Assembly: GCF_049319665.1 (NCBI RefSeq)
Contig: NZ_JBMOUD010000007.1
Span: forward strand, 1 to 64,000
Length of the DNA: 64,000 nt
Origin: JBMOUD01 sp049319665
Lineage (GTDB): Bacteria > Pseudomonadota > Gammaproteobacteria > Enterobacterales > Enterobacteriaceae
Direction: 5' to 3'
Shown here one piece after another: positions 25,140 through 33,254 of the stretch (the stretch's first letter is position 1; every line of letters starts with the position of its first letter). Below the pieces are notes generated by a model. The model saw only the letters and a program-made list of their open reading frames with translations, was not told where the DNA came from and searched no databases. Position numbers and translations under genes: made by a program.

Positions 25140-25643
25140 CTACAGGCGTTCGAATGGTGGCGAATATTCCACCAGCCCGCTGACATCAGACAGCGCCATC
25201 GGATCGAGTAAATAATATTGGAAAGAGGTTTGTGAATCGGGCCAGCGACAATGCAACTGTTGCGATATCGCAGATTTGAACCCTAAACGTCCGTAATAGC
25301 TCGGAGAACCCAAAACCACAACAGCGGCATAGCCAAATTCGTTTAGCGAATCCAAACCCTCGTAAATTAATTTCTCTGCCAGCCCCTGGCGACGCAGAGA
25401 AGCTTCTACGGCTATTGGCGCTAACGCAACCCACTGGCGGTCTTCTCCTTGAACATAAACCGGAGTAAATGCCGCATAACCGACTACGCCACCTTCATCG
25501 TCCGTTGCGACAATACCTAGAGTCAGTAAGCCGTCTTCACGTAATTGCTGAACTAAGTCAGCCTCATCATCACGGCCAAAACTTTGGCGTAGCAAACTAT
25601 CGATGCCAGCAGCATCAACAGGAATTTCAACCCTGATTAACAT
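25140..25643 (-). CDS. yhbS: GNAT acetyltransferase YhbS
   Basis: 167 residues of the GNAT fold: the acetyl-CoA loop is in LAPIAVEASLRRQGLAEKLI, where RRQGLA fits the Q/RxxGxG/A motif, and VVLGSPSYYGRLGFKSA is the usual C-terminal motif. The substrate is unknown. Its ATG overlaps the ubiT stop by 7 nt, so the two are cotranscribed as in E. coli. Confidence 0.88.
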   Translation of the reverse strand: MLIRVEIPVDAAGIDSLLRQSFGRDDEADLVQQLREDGLLTLGIVATDDEGGVVGYAAFTPVYVQGEDRQWVALAPIAVEASLRRQGLAEKLIYEGLDSLNEFGYAAVVVLGSPSYYGRLGFKSAISQQLHCRWPDSQTSFQYYLLDPMALSDVSGLVEYSPPFERL

Positions 25644-26176
25644 GATTGCCTCATTGAGGAGGATATCCCCTCATTCTCTGATACTCCGGTTGGAGCAAGT
25701 CGCCCGGCTTCTACGAAATCAGCCAAACGTAATAAACCTGTACGTAATAATAACGGCATACTTTCCAGTTCAAGAGCATCCATTAGATTTTTTACATATA
25801 AACCTAATTCAGTATCTCCTTCTATGCGCAAACGGCGCTGGAAGAATAACGTATCGGGATCCTCTTTACGGGCAGCAATCAAGATAAGATCATTCGCATC
25901 AGCCGTAAAGGTAACATCCGCAGTCCCCTGCTCACGTACGCATAGCTTGCCTTGGACAACACTCATCTGCCACTGCAAACCCAAATCGCCAACGTTAATA
26001 CGCAACCAGCGATTCTCAAGAAAATCTAACTCGCCATCAGCCAGCGTCTGCTGTAGTTGCCAACTCAGTACCTGTTCAATAACCCGACGCTTTAGTGCAA
26101 AAGGGGTAAACCCCAAAGGGACTTTTAATAGCGATGGGGCCTGATGTACCAACTGGGCACGTAGTTTTTGCAACAT
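25637..26176 (-). CDS. ubiT: Ubiquinone biosynthesis accessory factor UbiT (YhbT)
   Basis: SCP2-type lipid-binding protein needed for O2-independent ubiquinone synthesis. 179 residues (E. coli 174) with the matching blocks PFALKRRVIEQVLSWQLQQ and RKEDPDTLFFQRRLRIEGDT. The start ATG at 26176 follows AGGAG at 9 nt. It is divergent from ubiUV, with which it works. Confidence 0.9.
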   Translation of the reverse strand: MLQKLRAQLVHQAPSLLKVPLGFTPFALKRRVIEQVLSWQLQQTLADGELDFLENRWLRINVGDLGLQWQMSVVQGKLCVREQGTADVTFTADANDLILIAARKEDPDTLFFQRRLRIEGDTELGLYVKNLMDALELESMPLLLRTGLLRLADFVEAGRLAPTGVSENEGISSSMRQSC

Positions 26177-26534
26177 AGGGGGCTGCTCCTTCAGTTAACA
26201 GATACTCCACAAGCGACAGATATTATGGTCTTCACATTAATTCACAGCAGCTTGTAGTCATCAACTTTCTCTATTTACGCTGACATCCATAGCCTCACGC
26301 TAAGGCCAAAGAGTCGGGCAATAAAAATAGTGCACCAGAATTCCTACGTGTACAACCTTCTGATTGAACGTCCTTGGTACAACACAGCATAAACTGCCCC
26401 AAATCAAAATATTGTGCAGAAACCTTACTTAAAATAGCCGCCTCGCCATGACGCTTGTATGGGATTTTGCCCTAGAGTGCATAAATTTTCTTTATACGAA
26501 TCGGTCAATTTATCGATTTTCACAGGAAAAAAAG
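26177..26534. promoter_or_regulatory. Divergent promoter region ubiT/ubiUV
   Basis: 358 nt without a gene. ubiUV is FNR-controlled in E. coli, but I see only a weak half-site (TTGATGACTACAAG on the minus strand near 26255), so no FNR box is claimed. Confidence 0.5.
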
Positions 26535-27530
26535 ATGGAGCTTCTTTGCCCGGCAGGTAATCTGCCTGCATTAAAGGCAGCAATCGATAGCGGTGCTGAC
26601 GCTGTCTATATCGGCCTGAAAGATGACACCAACGCCCGCCATTTTGCTGGCCTGAATTTTACCGAGAAAAAGCTTAATGAAGCGGCAAATTACGTCCATC
26701 AGCATCGCCGTAAATTGCATATCGCTATCAATACTTTCGCTCATCCCGATGGTTTTTCTCGTTGGGAACGAGCGGTTGATGTCGCCGTTGGATTAGGCGC
26801 AGACGCACTAATTCTGGCGGATCTGGCGATGCTGGATTACGCGGCAAGACGTTATCCTTCCGTTGAACGCCATGTTTCGGTGCAAGCCTCGGCGACTAAT
26901 GAACAAGCTATCCATTTTTATAAACAACATTTTGACGTCGCACGTGTCGTTATTCCTCGAGTACTTTCTATACATCAGGTACGCCAGCTTTCACGCAGCA
27001 GTTGTGTTCCACTCGAGGTCTTTGCTTTCGGTAGTTTGTGTATCATGGCCGAGGGGCGCTGTTATCTTTCCTCCTATCTCACTGGCGAATCGCCAAATAC
27101 ATCAGGCGCTTGCTCGCCCGCTCGTTTTGTTCGCTGGCAACAAACGCCACAGGGAATGAATTCCCGACTTAATGACGTATTGATTGATTGCTATGACGAA
27201 GGTGAAAACGCTGGCTATCCAACCTTGTGCAAAGGCCGCTATCAGGTTGATGGCCATCTCTATCACGCGCTAGAAGAGCCCACTAGCCTCAATACTCTCG
27301 AGCTGCTGCCAGAACTGTTCGCTGCCAATATAGCCTCGGTAAAAATTGAAGGCCGTCAGCGCAGTCCGGCTTATGTCAGCCAGGTTACACGGGTTTGGCG
27401 TACAGCAATCGACAGCTATTTAGCCAATCCGCAGCATTTCACCGTCGAGGCCAATTGGATGCAAACCTTGGGGGCCTTATCTGAAGGTTCACAAACTACG
27501 CTGGGCGCTTATCACCGCGAATGGCAATAG
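26535..27530 (+). CDS. ubiU: O2-independent ubiquinone hydroxylation protein UbiU (YhbU)
   Basis: Peptidase-U32-like protein that with UbiV carries out hydroxylations of the quinone ring without oxygen. 331 residues, the E. coli length, and the 4Fe-4S cysteines fall at C169, C176, C193 and C232, the same positions as in E. coli. The frame is open to 26448, but ATG 26535 starts MELLCPAGNLPALKAAI and follows an AGGA ribosome-binding site. It precedes ubiV by 19 nt. Confidence 0.95.
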   Translation: MELLCPAGNLPALKAAIDSGADAVYIGLKDDTNARHFAGLNFTEKKLNEAANYVHQHRRKLHIAINTFAHPDGFSRWERAVDVAVGLGADALILADLAMLDYAARRYPSVERHVSVQASATNEQAIHFYKQHFDVARVVIPRVLSIHQVRQLSRSSCVPLEVFAFGSLCIMAEGRCYLSSYLTGESPNTSGACSPARFVRWQQTPQGMNSRLNDVLIDCYDEGENAGYPTLCKGRYQVDGHLYHALEEPTSLNTLELLPELFAANIASVKIEGRQRSPAYVSQVTRVWRTAIDSYLANPQHFTVEANWMQTLGALSEGSQTTLGAYHREWQ

Positions 27531-27549
27531 ATATAAGACGAGGAACATC

Positions 27550-28428
27550 ATGAAGTATTCATTAGGTGCGGTTTTATATTATTGGCCTCAAAATGAAGTA
27601 GAAGCCTTTTATGAAGCAGCCAGCCACAGTAGTGCTGACATCATTTACCTGGGGGAAACGGTTTGTGCCAAACGACGGGAAATGAAAGTAAATGATTGGC
27701 TTCATCTTGCCCGCCAGCTTGCCGGGCAGGGTAAGCAGGTTGTCATATCAACACTGGCCTTGCTGCAAGCCCCTTCGGAACTTAACGAGTTGAAACGTTA
27801 CGTTGAAAATGGCGAATTTTTGCTAGAAGCCAACGACCTGGGGGCGGTAAATATGGCCGCAGAACGTAATTTACCTTTTGTCGCTGGTCACGCGCTTAAT
27901 TGCTATAACGCCGTCGCCCTGAAAATTCTGCAACAGCAAGGTATGATCCGCTGGTGCATGCCGGTAGAGCTCTCGCGTGACTGGCTGACTAATCTACTCA
28001 ATCAATGCCAGGAGCTGGGCATCCGCGATAAGTTTGAAATCGAAGTATTATCCTACGGCCATTTACCGCTGGCCTACTCCGCTCGCTGCTTTACCGCCCG
28101 TGCCGAAAATCGTGGTAAGGATGAGTGTGAAACCTGCTGTATTCAGTATCCACAAGGTAGAAAAGTGTTAACTCAAGAAGACCAACAAGTGTTTGTTCTC
28201 AACGGGATCCAGACGCAAAGTGGCTATTGTTATAACCTGGGTAATGAACTGGCTTCGATGGACGGACTTGTTGATATCGTTCGCCTCTCACCACAAGGTA
28301 TTGAAACACTAGAGCAGCTAGAGGCATTTCGCGCCAATGAAAAGGGCCAACGACCGCTGGCGTTAACTAACCACAGCGAATGTAACGGTTACTGGAAACG
28401 TTTAGCAGGATTAGAGTTAGTTGGATGA
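27550..28428 (+). CDS. ubiV: O2-independent ubiquinone hydroxylation protein UbiV (YhbV)
   Basis: Partner of UbiU; together they form an Fe-S heterodimer. 292 residues as in E. coli. Cysteine C39 lies in LGETVCAKRREM, and the other cluster ligands in the region SARCFTARAENRGKDE and CETCC near residues 180-197. GAGGAACATC precedes the ATG. Second gene of the ubiUV operon. Confidence 0.94.
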   Translation: MKYSLGAVLYYWPQNEVEAFYEAASHSSADIIYLGETVCAKRREMKVNDWLHLARQLAGQGKQVVISTLALLQAPSELNELKRYVENGEFLLEANDLGAVNMAAERNLPFVAGHALNCYNAVALKILQQQGMIRWCMPVELSRDWLTNLLNQCQELGIRDKFEIEVLSYGHLPLAYSARCFTARAENRGKDECETCCIQYPQGRKVLTQEDQQVFVLNGIQTQSGYCYNLGNELASMDGLVDIVRLSPQGIETLEQLEAFRANEKGQRPLALTNHSECNGYWKRLAGLELVG

Positions 28429-28452
28429 CTATCAGTTTTAGCTAGCAGAGAG

Positions 28453-28475
28453 AGGCTGGTGTGGCACACCAGCCT
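28453..28475. terminator. Hairpin between ubiV and the exporter operon
   Basis: AGGCTGGTG/CACCAGCCT, a 9-bp stem with a 5-nt loop, lies in the 53-nt convergent gap. Only a short T-run (TTT) follows on the plus strand, so termination strength is uncertain. Confidence 0.6.
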
Positions 28476-28481
28476 GATTTG

Positions 28482-29651
28482 TTAGTCATTCTTCAGCGGT
28501 TTTTTTCTATGCAACAATGTCCTGAATTTCCCACTATCACGCAAAATGCCCAAACCAATGCCAAGCAACGTATAAACTACGCCCAAAATCAGCATTTTAA
28601 TAATATCCCCCCAGACTTCGCTAAATGGCAGTCCCATCTGGTTAACACCAGCAATCGCTTTGGTCGCCCAGGTTGACGGGAAGGCCGAGGAGACTAACCA
28701 CACCCAGTCGGGCATTGCCTGACGCGGCCAAATAGTCCCTGAGATATAAAAAACCGGCGTCGTAATAAAAGCCAGCGTCAGATAAATCATCTCAACACTG
28801 CGCAAACACTCGGTAATTAATTTTCCTAAGCCTAATACCGCCAATAAGAAAGGGAAGGTCAATAGTAAAATCTCAGCGATGGTCGCTGTTTGTCGATATC
28901 CCAATACCCAGGGCCATAGGACAAACAACACTATCGATAAGAATAACCAAATAGGGATCAGTGCCGATAGCGCCCCCAACACAACCGGTATCGCAGGTTT
29001 GCCATTCGGCGCGCTGTTTACCGCAATATTGGTTCGCACGCTGGCAATCAGCAAGGAGTGCTGCAATAGCATAACGAGCAACCCCGGAAATACGATGGCA
29101 GCAAAACTGGTCCCAGGGTTAAACAGATCGATTGTTTGTCCCACAATCGGGGTTAATAATACTTGCGCCTGGCGATGGCTAAAGCCACTTTGCAGCAATA
29201 ATTCTGTATTGTAACTACTTACCATACTTTGATAAGCACTCTGTATATTGATCTGAATCTGTCCGTTCGCAAGCCGGTTAGTCGCATCACCAAACATCGG
29301 GATTACTACCGATTTTCCTGCCAGCATTTTCTGCTCAAAATCGGTCGGTACGACAAGAACAGCGAAAAGTTTACGTAGATTCAGATCATTACGCGCTTCC
29401 TGCACACTTTGATAGCTGACCATACTGGCTTTAGGCGTTGAATCAAGATCGCGGATCAGCAGCCGACTAGCATGGCTATGATCCTGATCGACAACACCAA
29501 CAGGAAGATCCCAAACCGAATGATTCAGATAGACTGTGCTCATCAGACACAACGATAGCAACAGCATGAGCCACATTGGCTTATCGAGTAAGCCAGTCAG
29601 CGTTTTGAGAAAGGTCTGTCGGTAAATTGTTAGCCATTCGCGACGAGTCAT
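28482..29651 (-). CDS. ABC-2 type export permease
   Basis: 389 residues with one N-terminal membrane helix near residues 25-43 (LMLLLSLCLMSTVYLNH), a large periplasmic domain, then about five C-terminal helices: the ABC2_membrane_3 layout of YhhJ/YbhS/YbhR. Its ATG shares ATGA with the upstream permease stop. Last gene of an operon with another permease and a HlyD-type protein. No ATPase gene is present in the operon, so the energy source is unclear. Substrate unknown. Confidence 0.83.
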   Translation of the reverse strand: MTRREWLTIYRQTFLKTLTGLLDKPMWLMLLLSLCLMSTVYLNHSVWDLPVGVVDQDHSHASRLLIRDLDSTPKASMVSYQSVQEARNDLNLRKLFAVLVVPTDFEQKMLAGKSVVIPMFGDATNRLANGQIQINIQSAYQSMVSSYNTELLLQSGFSHRQAQVLLTPIVGQTIDLFNPGTSFAAIVFPGLLVMLLQHSLLIASVRTNIAVNSAPNGKPAIPVVLGALSALIPIWLFLSIVLFVLWPWVLGYRQTATIAEILLLTFPFLLAVLGLGKLITECLRSVEMIYLTLAFITTPVFYISGTIWPRQAMPDWVWLVSSAFPSTWATKAIAGVNQMGLPFSEVWGDIIKMLILGVVYTLLGIGLGILRDSGKFRTLLHRKKPLKND

Positions 29652-30802
29652 TTTCCCGCCTCCTGTTTCTTCAATCTCAGGTAGAGGCGTTTATGAACCA
29701 AAATGCCGGTAATAAAAGGATAAACCAGTAAAAGCGCGCATACGCTAATAATATGGCTAACCGGAACTTGTCGTAAGAACACATCAAACATAGCGGCAAG
29801 CGCGTGAGTAAGTGGTTCTATTTCAGCAATAATTCTGGCAAACAGCGGCATTGAGAGCTCAGGAACCGAGGTACCGGAGAAGGTGAAGGCCAGACTGACA
29901 AAAATCCCCATCAGGGTATAAGCATTGATCGTCGTCCCGGTGAAGGTGAAGAGCAAAATACCAATACTCTGCGCCGCCATGACATAGAAAAATGCGATTA
30001 ATAACATAAAGATTGGGTTGCCGCTCACTCGCGCATCAAATACCCATACCAATAAGGCAATTTCTACCATCAATAGCGTGGTAAAGCACAGCGTATAGGG
30101 TGCAAGCTTACCGAGCAATGCCAAGGTGAACGACTGAGAACCAAGCAATGATTGACTGCGAGCCATCACATAAATCATGCAAGTGACGGTGAACAGCTGC
30201 AACATATGGATAGTTGCCGCAAACTGCTGGAAGTAAATATAACTGCCGCTGGCATTAAAGAGGCTGTCGTAATTGAGTTGAACGTTGGCAAGCGTTGGAG
30301 CTGGTTTACCAATAGCGGCGGCAATAAAACTACGATAGCTGCTATTAAGATCTGTCATCACACCGCTAAAATCTTGGGTGGAATAGAACCCTGCGCCGTA
30401 GAACAACGCATTATAATAAAGTACAGCACTCGGCTGACGCCCCGCCAACACATCAGCTTCAAATTTCGGTGGGATATACAACAGCGAATAATCATCCCCG
30501 CTTCTGAGCCGATTTAGCGCTTGTTGCAAGCCACCATCATACGCCTGCACTTTGGCATGTGAACCTGCATCCAAGTGGCGCACCAATGCTTTTGACATCG
30601 TGCTATTGTCATTGTCCACTACCGAGACAGGCAGATCGAGCAAGGTGCCTTCCGAGAAATTACTGGCGATTAGCGTAAATAGCAGTAATGGAAAACACCA
30701 GCATAGCCAGTGAATAACTGGCCGCCGAAATGAAGAAGCAGTCTCGCGACTAAATGATCGACTGAAAGCGCGCCAGCCGGCTCTTATTCTATGCCCATTC
30801 AT
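29648..30802 (-). CDS. ABC-2 type export permease
   Basis: 384 residues with the same layout as its neighbour: a first helix in VIHWLCWCFPLLLFTLIAS, a periplasmic domain with DLPVSVVDNDNSTMSKALVR, then five C-terminal helices. The paired segment in the neighbour is DLPVGVVDQDHSHASRLL, so the two look like diverged duplicates and probably form a heterodimer. The start is taken as ATG 30802, overlapping the upstream TAA by one base; an in-frame TTG at 30820 is less likely. Confidence 0.83.
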   Translation of the reverse strand: MNGHRIRAGWRAFSRSFSRETASSFRRPVIHWLCWCFPLLLFTLIASNFSEGTLLDLPVSVVDNDNSTMSKALVRHLDAGSHAKVQAYDGGLQQALNRLRSGDDYSLLYIPPKFEADVLAGRQPSAVLYYNALFYGAGFYSTQDFSGVMTDLNSSYRSFIAAAIGKPAPTLANVQLNYDSLFNASGSYIYFQQFAATIHMLQLFTVTCMIYVMARSQSLLGSQSFTLALLGKLAPYTLCFTTLLMVEIALLVWVFDARVSGNPIFMLLIAFFYVMAAQSIGILLFTFTGTTINAYTLMGIFVSLAFTFSGTSVPELSMPLFARIIAEIEPLTHALAAMFDVFLRQVPVSHIISVCALLLVYPFITGILVHKRLYLRLKKQEAGK

Positions 30803-31773
30803 TAGTGTTTCCACTGCCAAAGCGCGCTCATCCCTTGGCGCAGCCCGGGTACCGGTTCTGCAGGATATAATCGAACCTCGAAGGTTTTCAGGTCAAAATC
30901 CCCGGTCGCACGCGTCGCACGTTTAGTCGCGTAGTCACCTAATGGTGCAATATAACGAACTTCAGCTTCAATTCTTTGGTTGCCTAAACCCGGCACCCGT
31001 ATCGTCACTTTGTCGCCCTTACGAACTTTAGCCAAGATATCTTCACGCAAATTGAAGACGAAATAGGCCTGCGGCAAACGGATCAACGTAATGAGCGGAC
31101 TATTGGCGGATTCCAGCTCACCCACTTCGGCAGGAATTGGCCCGACTTCACCATCAACCGGTGCTCTAACTTGCAGATCGTCGGTTTGTGCTTTGATAAC
31201 CAGAAGGTTCTCTTCAGCAGCACGTAATTGAGCAGCATAAATATCACGTTGTTCAAAACGATCGCCGTTGATGCCCTCTTCCAAGTTTGCTTTTGCAGCC
31301 ATCAATTGTTGATAGGTGCTATCGCGTGTTTTCAACGAAGATTCGAGGTCAGAGGCCGACACATAACCTTTAGCGGCAACGCGCGCATTGCGGTTGTATT
31401 GGTCGCGAGCATTTACGTAAGCGGCCTGAGCCTGCGCGACAGTCGCACGCAAATTGCGAATACTTTCTTCACGCGTGCCATTCAAGGAGAGCGCTAATTG
31501 GGATTTGGCCTGATCGCGAGCAGCCTGTGCGGATCGAAGCTGTGCCATCAGTTCAGGGCTATCCAGAGTCATCAGCAGTTGGCCGGCTTTCACATCATCA
31601 CCACGCCTTGCCTGACGTTCAATGACGCGCCCTTTCGCTTTTGAAGCGACAATGACCTCTGGCGCGTCTACTTCACCTTGTAGCAACAAGTCCTGATTAC
31701 TTGCGCGAAACAGTACTGCCAATGCAACCAATATTGCTACCAGCAGCAGGGTAAATAACACTCTTTTGCTCAT
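30802..31773 (-). CDS. HlyD-family membrane fusion protein
   Basis: 323 residues: an N-terminal membrane anchor (LFTLLLVAILVALAVLF), a first lipoyl half in GEVDAPEVIVASKAKGRVIE, a coiled-coil hairpin from about residue 85 to 195, the second lipoyl half in QVRAPVDGEVGPI and a beta-barrel. This is the periplasmic adaptor of a tripartite exporter, like YhiI. First gene of the operon with the two permeases. A TolC-type partner would have to come from elsewhere. Confidence 0.87.
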   Translation of the reverse strand: MSKRVLFTLLLVAILVALAVLFRASNQDLLLQGEVDAPEVIVASKAKGRVIERQARRGDDVKAGQLLMTLDSPELMAQLRSAQAARDQAKSQLALSLNGTREESIRNLRATVAQAQAAYVNARDQYNRNARVAAKGYVSASDLESSLKTRDSTYQQLMAAKANLEEGINGDRFEQRDIYAAQLRAAEENLLVIKAQTDDLQVRAPVDGEVGPIPAEVGELESANSPLITLIRLPQAYFVFNLREDILAKVRKGDKVTIRVPGLGNQRIEAEVRYIAPLGDYATKRATRATGDFDLKTFEVRLYPAEPVPGLRQGMSALWQWKH

Positions 31774-32133
31774 TCAATCGTTACCTTTTACCTGCTAATT
31801 CAAATAGTAAACCCAAAATATTCAACGGCAGCCAGAAGGTATCCTTCTCATACCTACCACTTGCAATAAGGAGGCATGCACAGCAATCCATTGGTGTTTC
31901 CAGACGATCAAGTGAGCAATCATAACTGTAAACACATTGAATATGTTTGACATGAAATCACTTTTTTAATCAAGCAATCCCTTTCTTTTATCGGACAGGC
32001 CACATATCACAGGCCATAAAACCCTTAAAAGTAAATGGAGTATTAAAAATACATGAAATAAGCAATACTCAACGTCATAATTAGCAGACTTGCTACTTTT
32101 GCTGCTTAAATCAACAAATGGTGAGCTTATCTT
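31774..32133. promoter_or_regulatory. Divergent intergenic region, exporter operon/yhbW
   Basis: 360 nt, AT-rich, no ORF. The only pattern seen is a direct repeat ACAGGCCA at 31995-32002 and 32009-32016, with a 14-bp period, which could be a regulator site. Confidence 0.4.
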
Positions 32134-33159
32134 ATGTCTGAGAAAATAACGGTTCCTCTTTCGGTCCTCGATTTAGCCCCTGTCCCGCAGGGCGCTACGC
32201 CGAAACAAGCTTTTCAGTCTTCCCTTGAGCTAGCGCAAAACGCCGAAAAATGGGGATACCAGCGCTATTGGTTAGCTGAACATCACAATATGACCGGTAT
32301 CGCCAGCGCGGCAACATCGGTACTTATTGGTTTTATCGCCGCTGGCACCAAACATATTCGCCTCGGTTCAGGTGGCGTCATGTTACCCAACCATTCCCCG
32401 TTGGTTATCGCTGAACAGTTTGGCACTTTGGCGACACTCTATCCCAATCGTATTGATTTGGGACTTGGCCGCGCGCCGGGAACCGATCAGAGAACCATGA
32501 TCGCTTTGCGTCGTCATCTTTCAGGCGAAGTAGATAATTTCCCGCGCGATGTACAAGAATTACAGCACTATTTTGCAGATGTGCAACCCGACCAAGCGGT
32601 ACAGGCCGTCCCAGGACAAGGTTTACACGTGCCGATTTGGTTGCTAGGTTCTAGTCTTTATAGCGCCCAGCTCGCAGCAGCACTGGGTTTGCCTTTTGCG
32701 TTCGCTTCGCACTTTGCTCCTGATATGCTTTATCAGGCCCTATCGATTTATCGCAGTAAATTCCAACCTTCTGCTCAATTACAAGCACCTCACGCGATGG
32801 TATGTATCAATGTCATTGCTGCTGATAGTAATGAAGAGGCACAGCGGATGTTTACCTCAAATCAACAGCAATTTATTAATCTGCGCCGTGGCAAACCGGG
32901 GAAATTGCCGGCACCGGTGGATAATATCGAAAGCCTGTGGTCAGCACAGGAGCGCTTTGGCGTCGATCAAGCGCTAAGGATGTCGGTCGTGGGTAATAAA
33001 GAGACTGTACGCCAGGGCTTACAAACCGTGCTTCGTGAAACTGACGCTGATGAGCTGATGATTAATGGTCAAATTTTTGATCGCCAGGCTCGTCTGCACT
33101 CTTTTGAAATTGTCTCGCAATTACAAGGCGATTTGATAAAAGAAACACGCCTAGGCTAA
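32134..33159 (+). CDS. yhbW: Luciferase-like monooxygenase YhbW
   Basis: 341 residues (E. coli YhbW 335) of the bacterial-luciferase TIM-barrel family. Typical segments are KWGYQRYWLAEHHNM, TKHIRLGSGGVMLPNHSPL and RIDLGLGRAPGTD. Proteins of this family use reduced flavin, but the substrate of YhbW is unknown. It ends at a bidirectional terminator shared with deaD. Confidence 0.9.
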   Translation: MSEKITVPLSVLDLAPVPQGATPKQAFQSSLELAQNAEKWGYQRYWLAEHHNMTGIASAATSVLIGFIAAGTKHIRLGSGGVMLPNHSPLVIAEQFGTLATLYPNRIDLGLGRAPGTDQRTMIALRRHLSGEVDNFPRDVQELQHYFADVQPDQAVQAVPGQGLHVPIWLLGSSLYSAQLAAALGLPFAFASHFAPDMLYQALSIYRSKFQPSAQLQAPHAMVCINVIAADSNEEAQRMFTSNQQQFINLRRGKPGKLPAPVDNIESLWSAQERFGVDQALRMSVVGNKETVRQGLQTVLRETDADELMINGQIFDRQARLHSFEIVSQLQGDLIKETRLG

Positions 33160-33180
33160 TGTTCGCCAAATCATAGACAT

Positions 33181-33209
33181 AAAAAAACCAGCCTTACGGC
33201 TGGTTTTTT
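33181..33209. terminator. Bidirectional terminator, yhbW/deaD
   Basis: CCAGCC/GGCTGG with a TTAC loop, flanked by an A-run on the left and a T-run on the right, so it gives a stem plus U-tract on both strands. Confidence 0.92.
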
Positions 33210-33254
33210 CTTTTCGCGTATTATCTCTCAATAGCCTTTATGGCCACAGAGGGA

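Noticed and set aside
26245..26262. FNR-like site between ubiT and ubiU
   Set aside because: One half-site is good and the other matches 2 of 5 bases; not enough to claim FNR binding.
31995..32016. Direct repeat ACAGGCCA as an insertion-site duplication
   Set aside because: Only 6 bp separate the copies, so no mobile element can lie between them; at most a regulator site.
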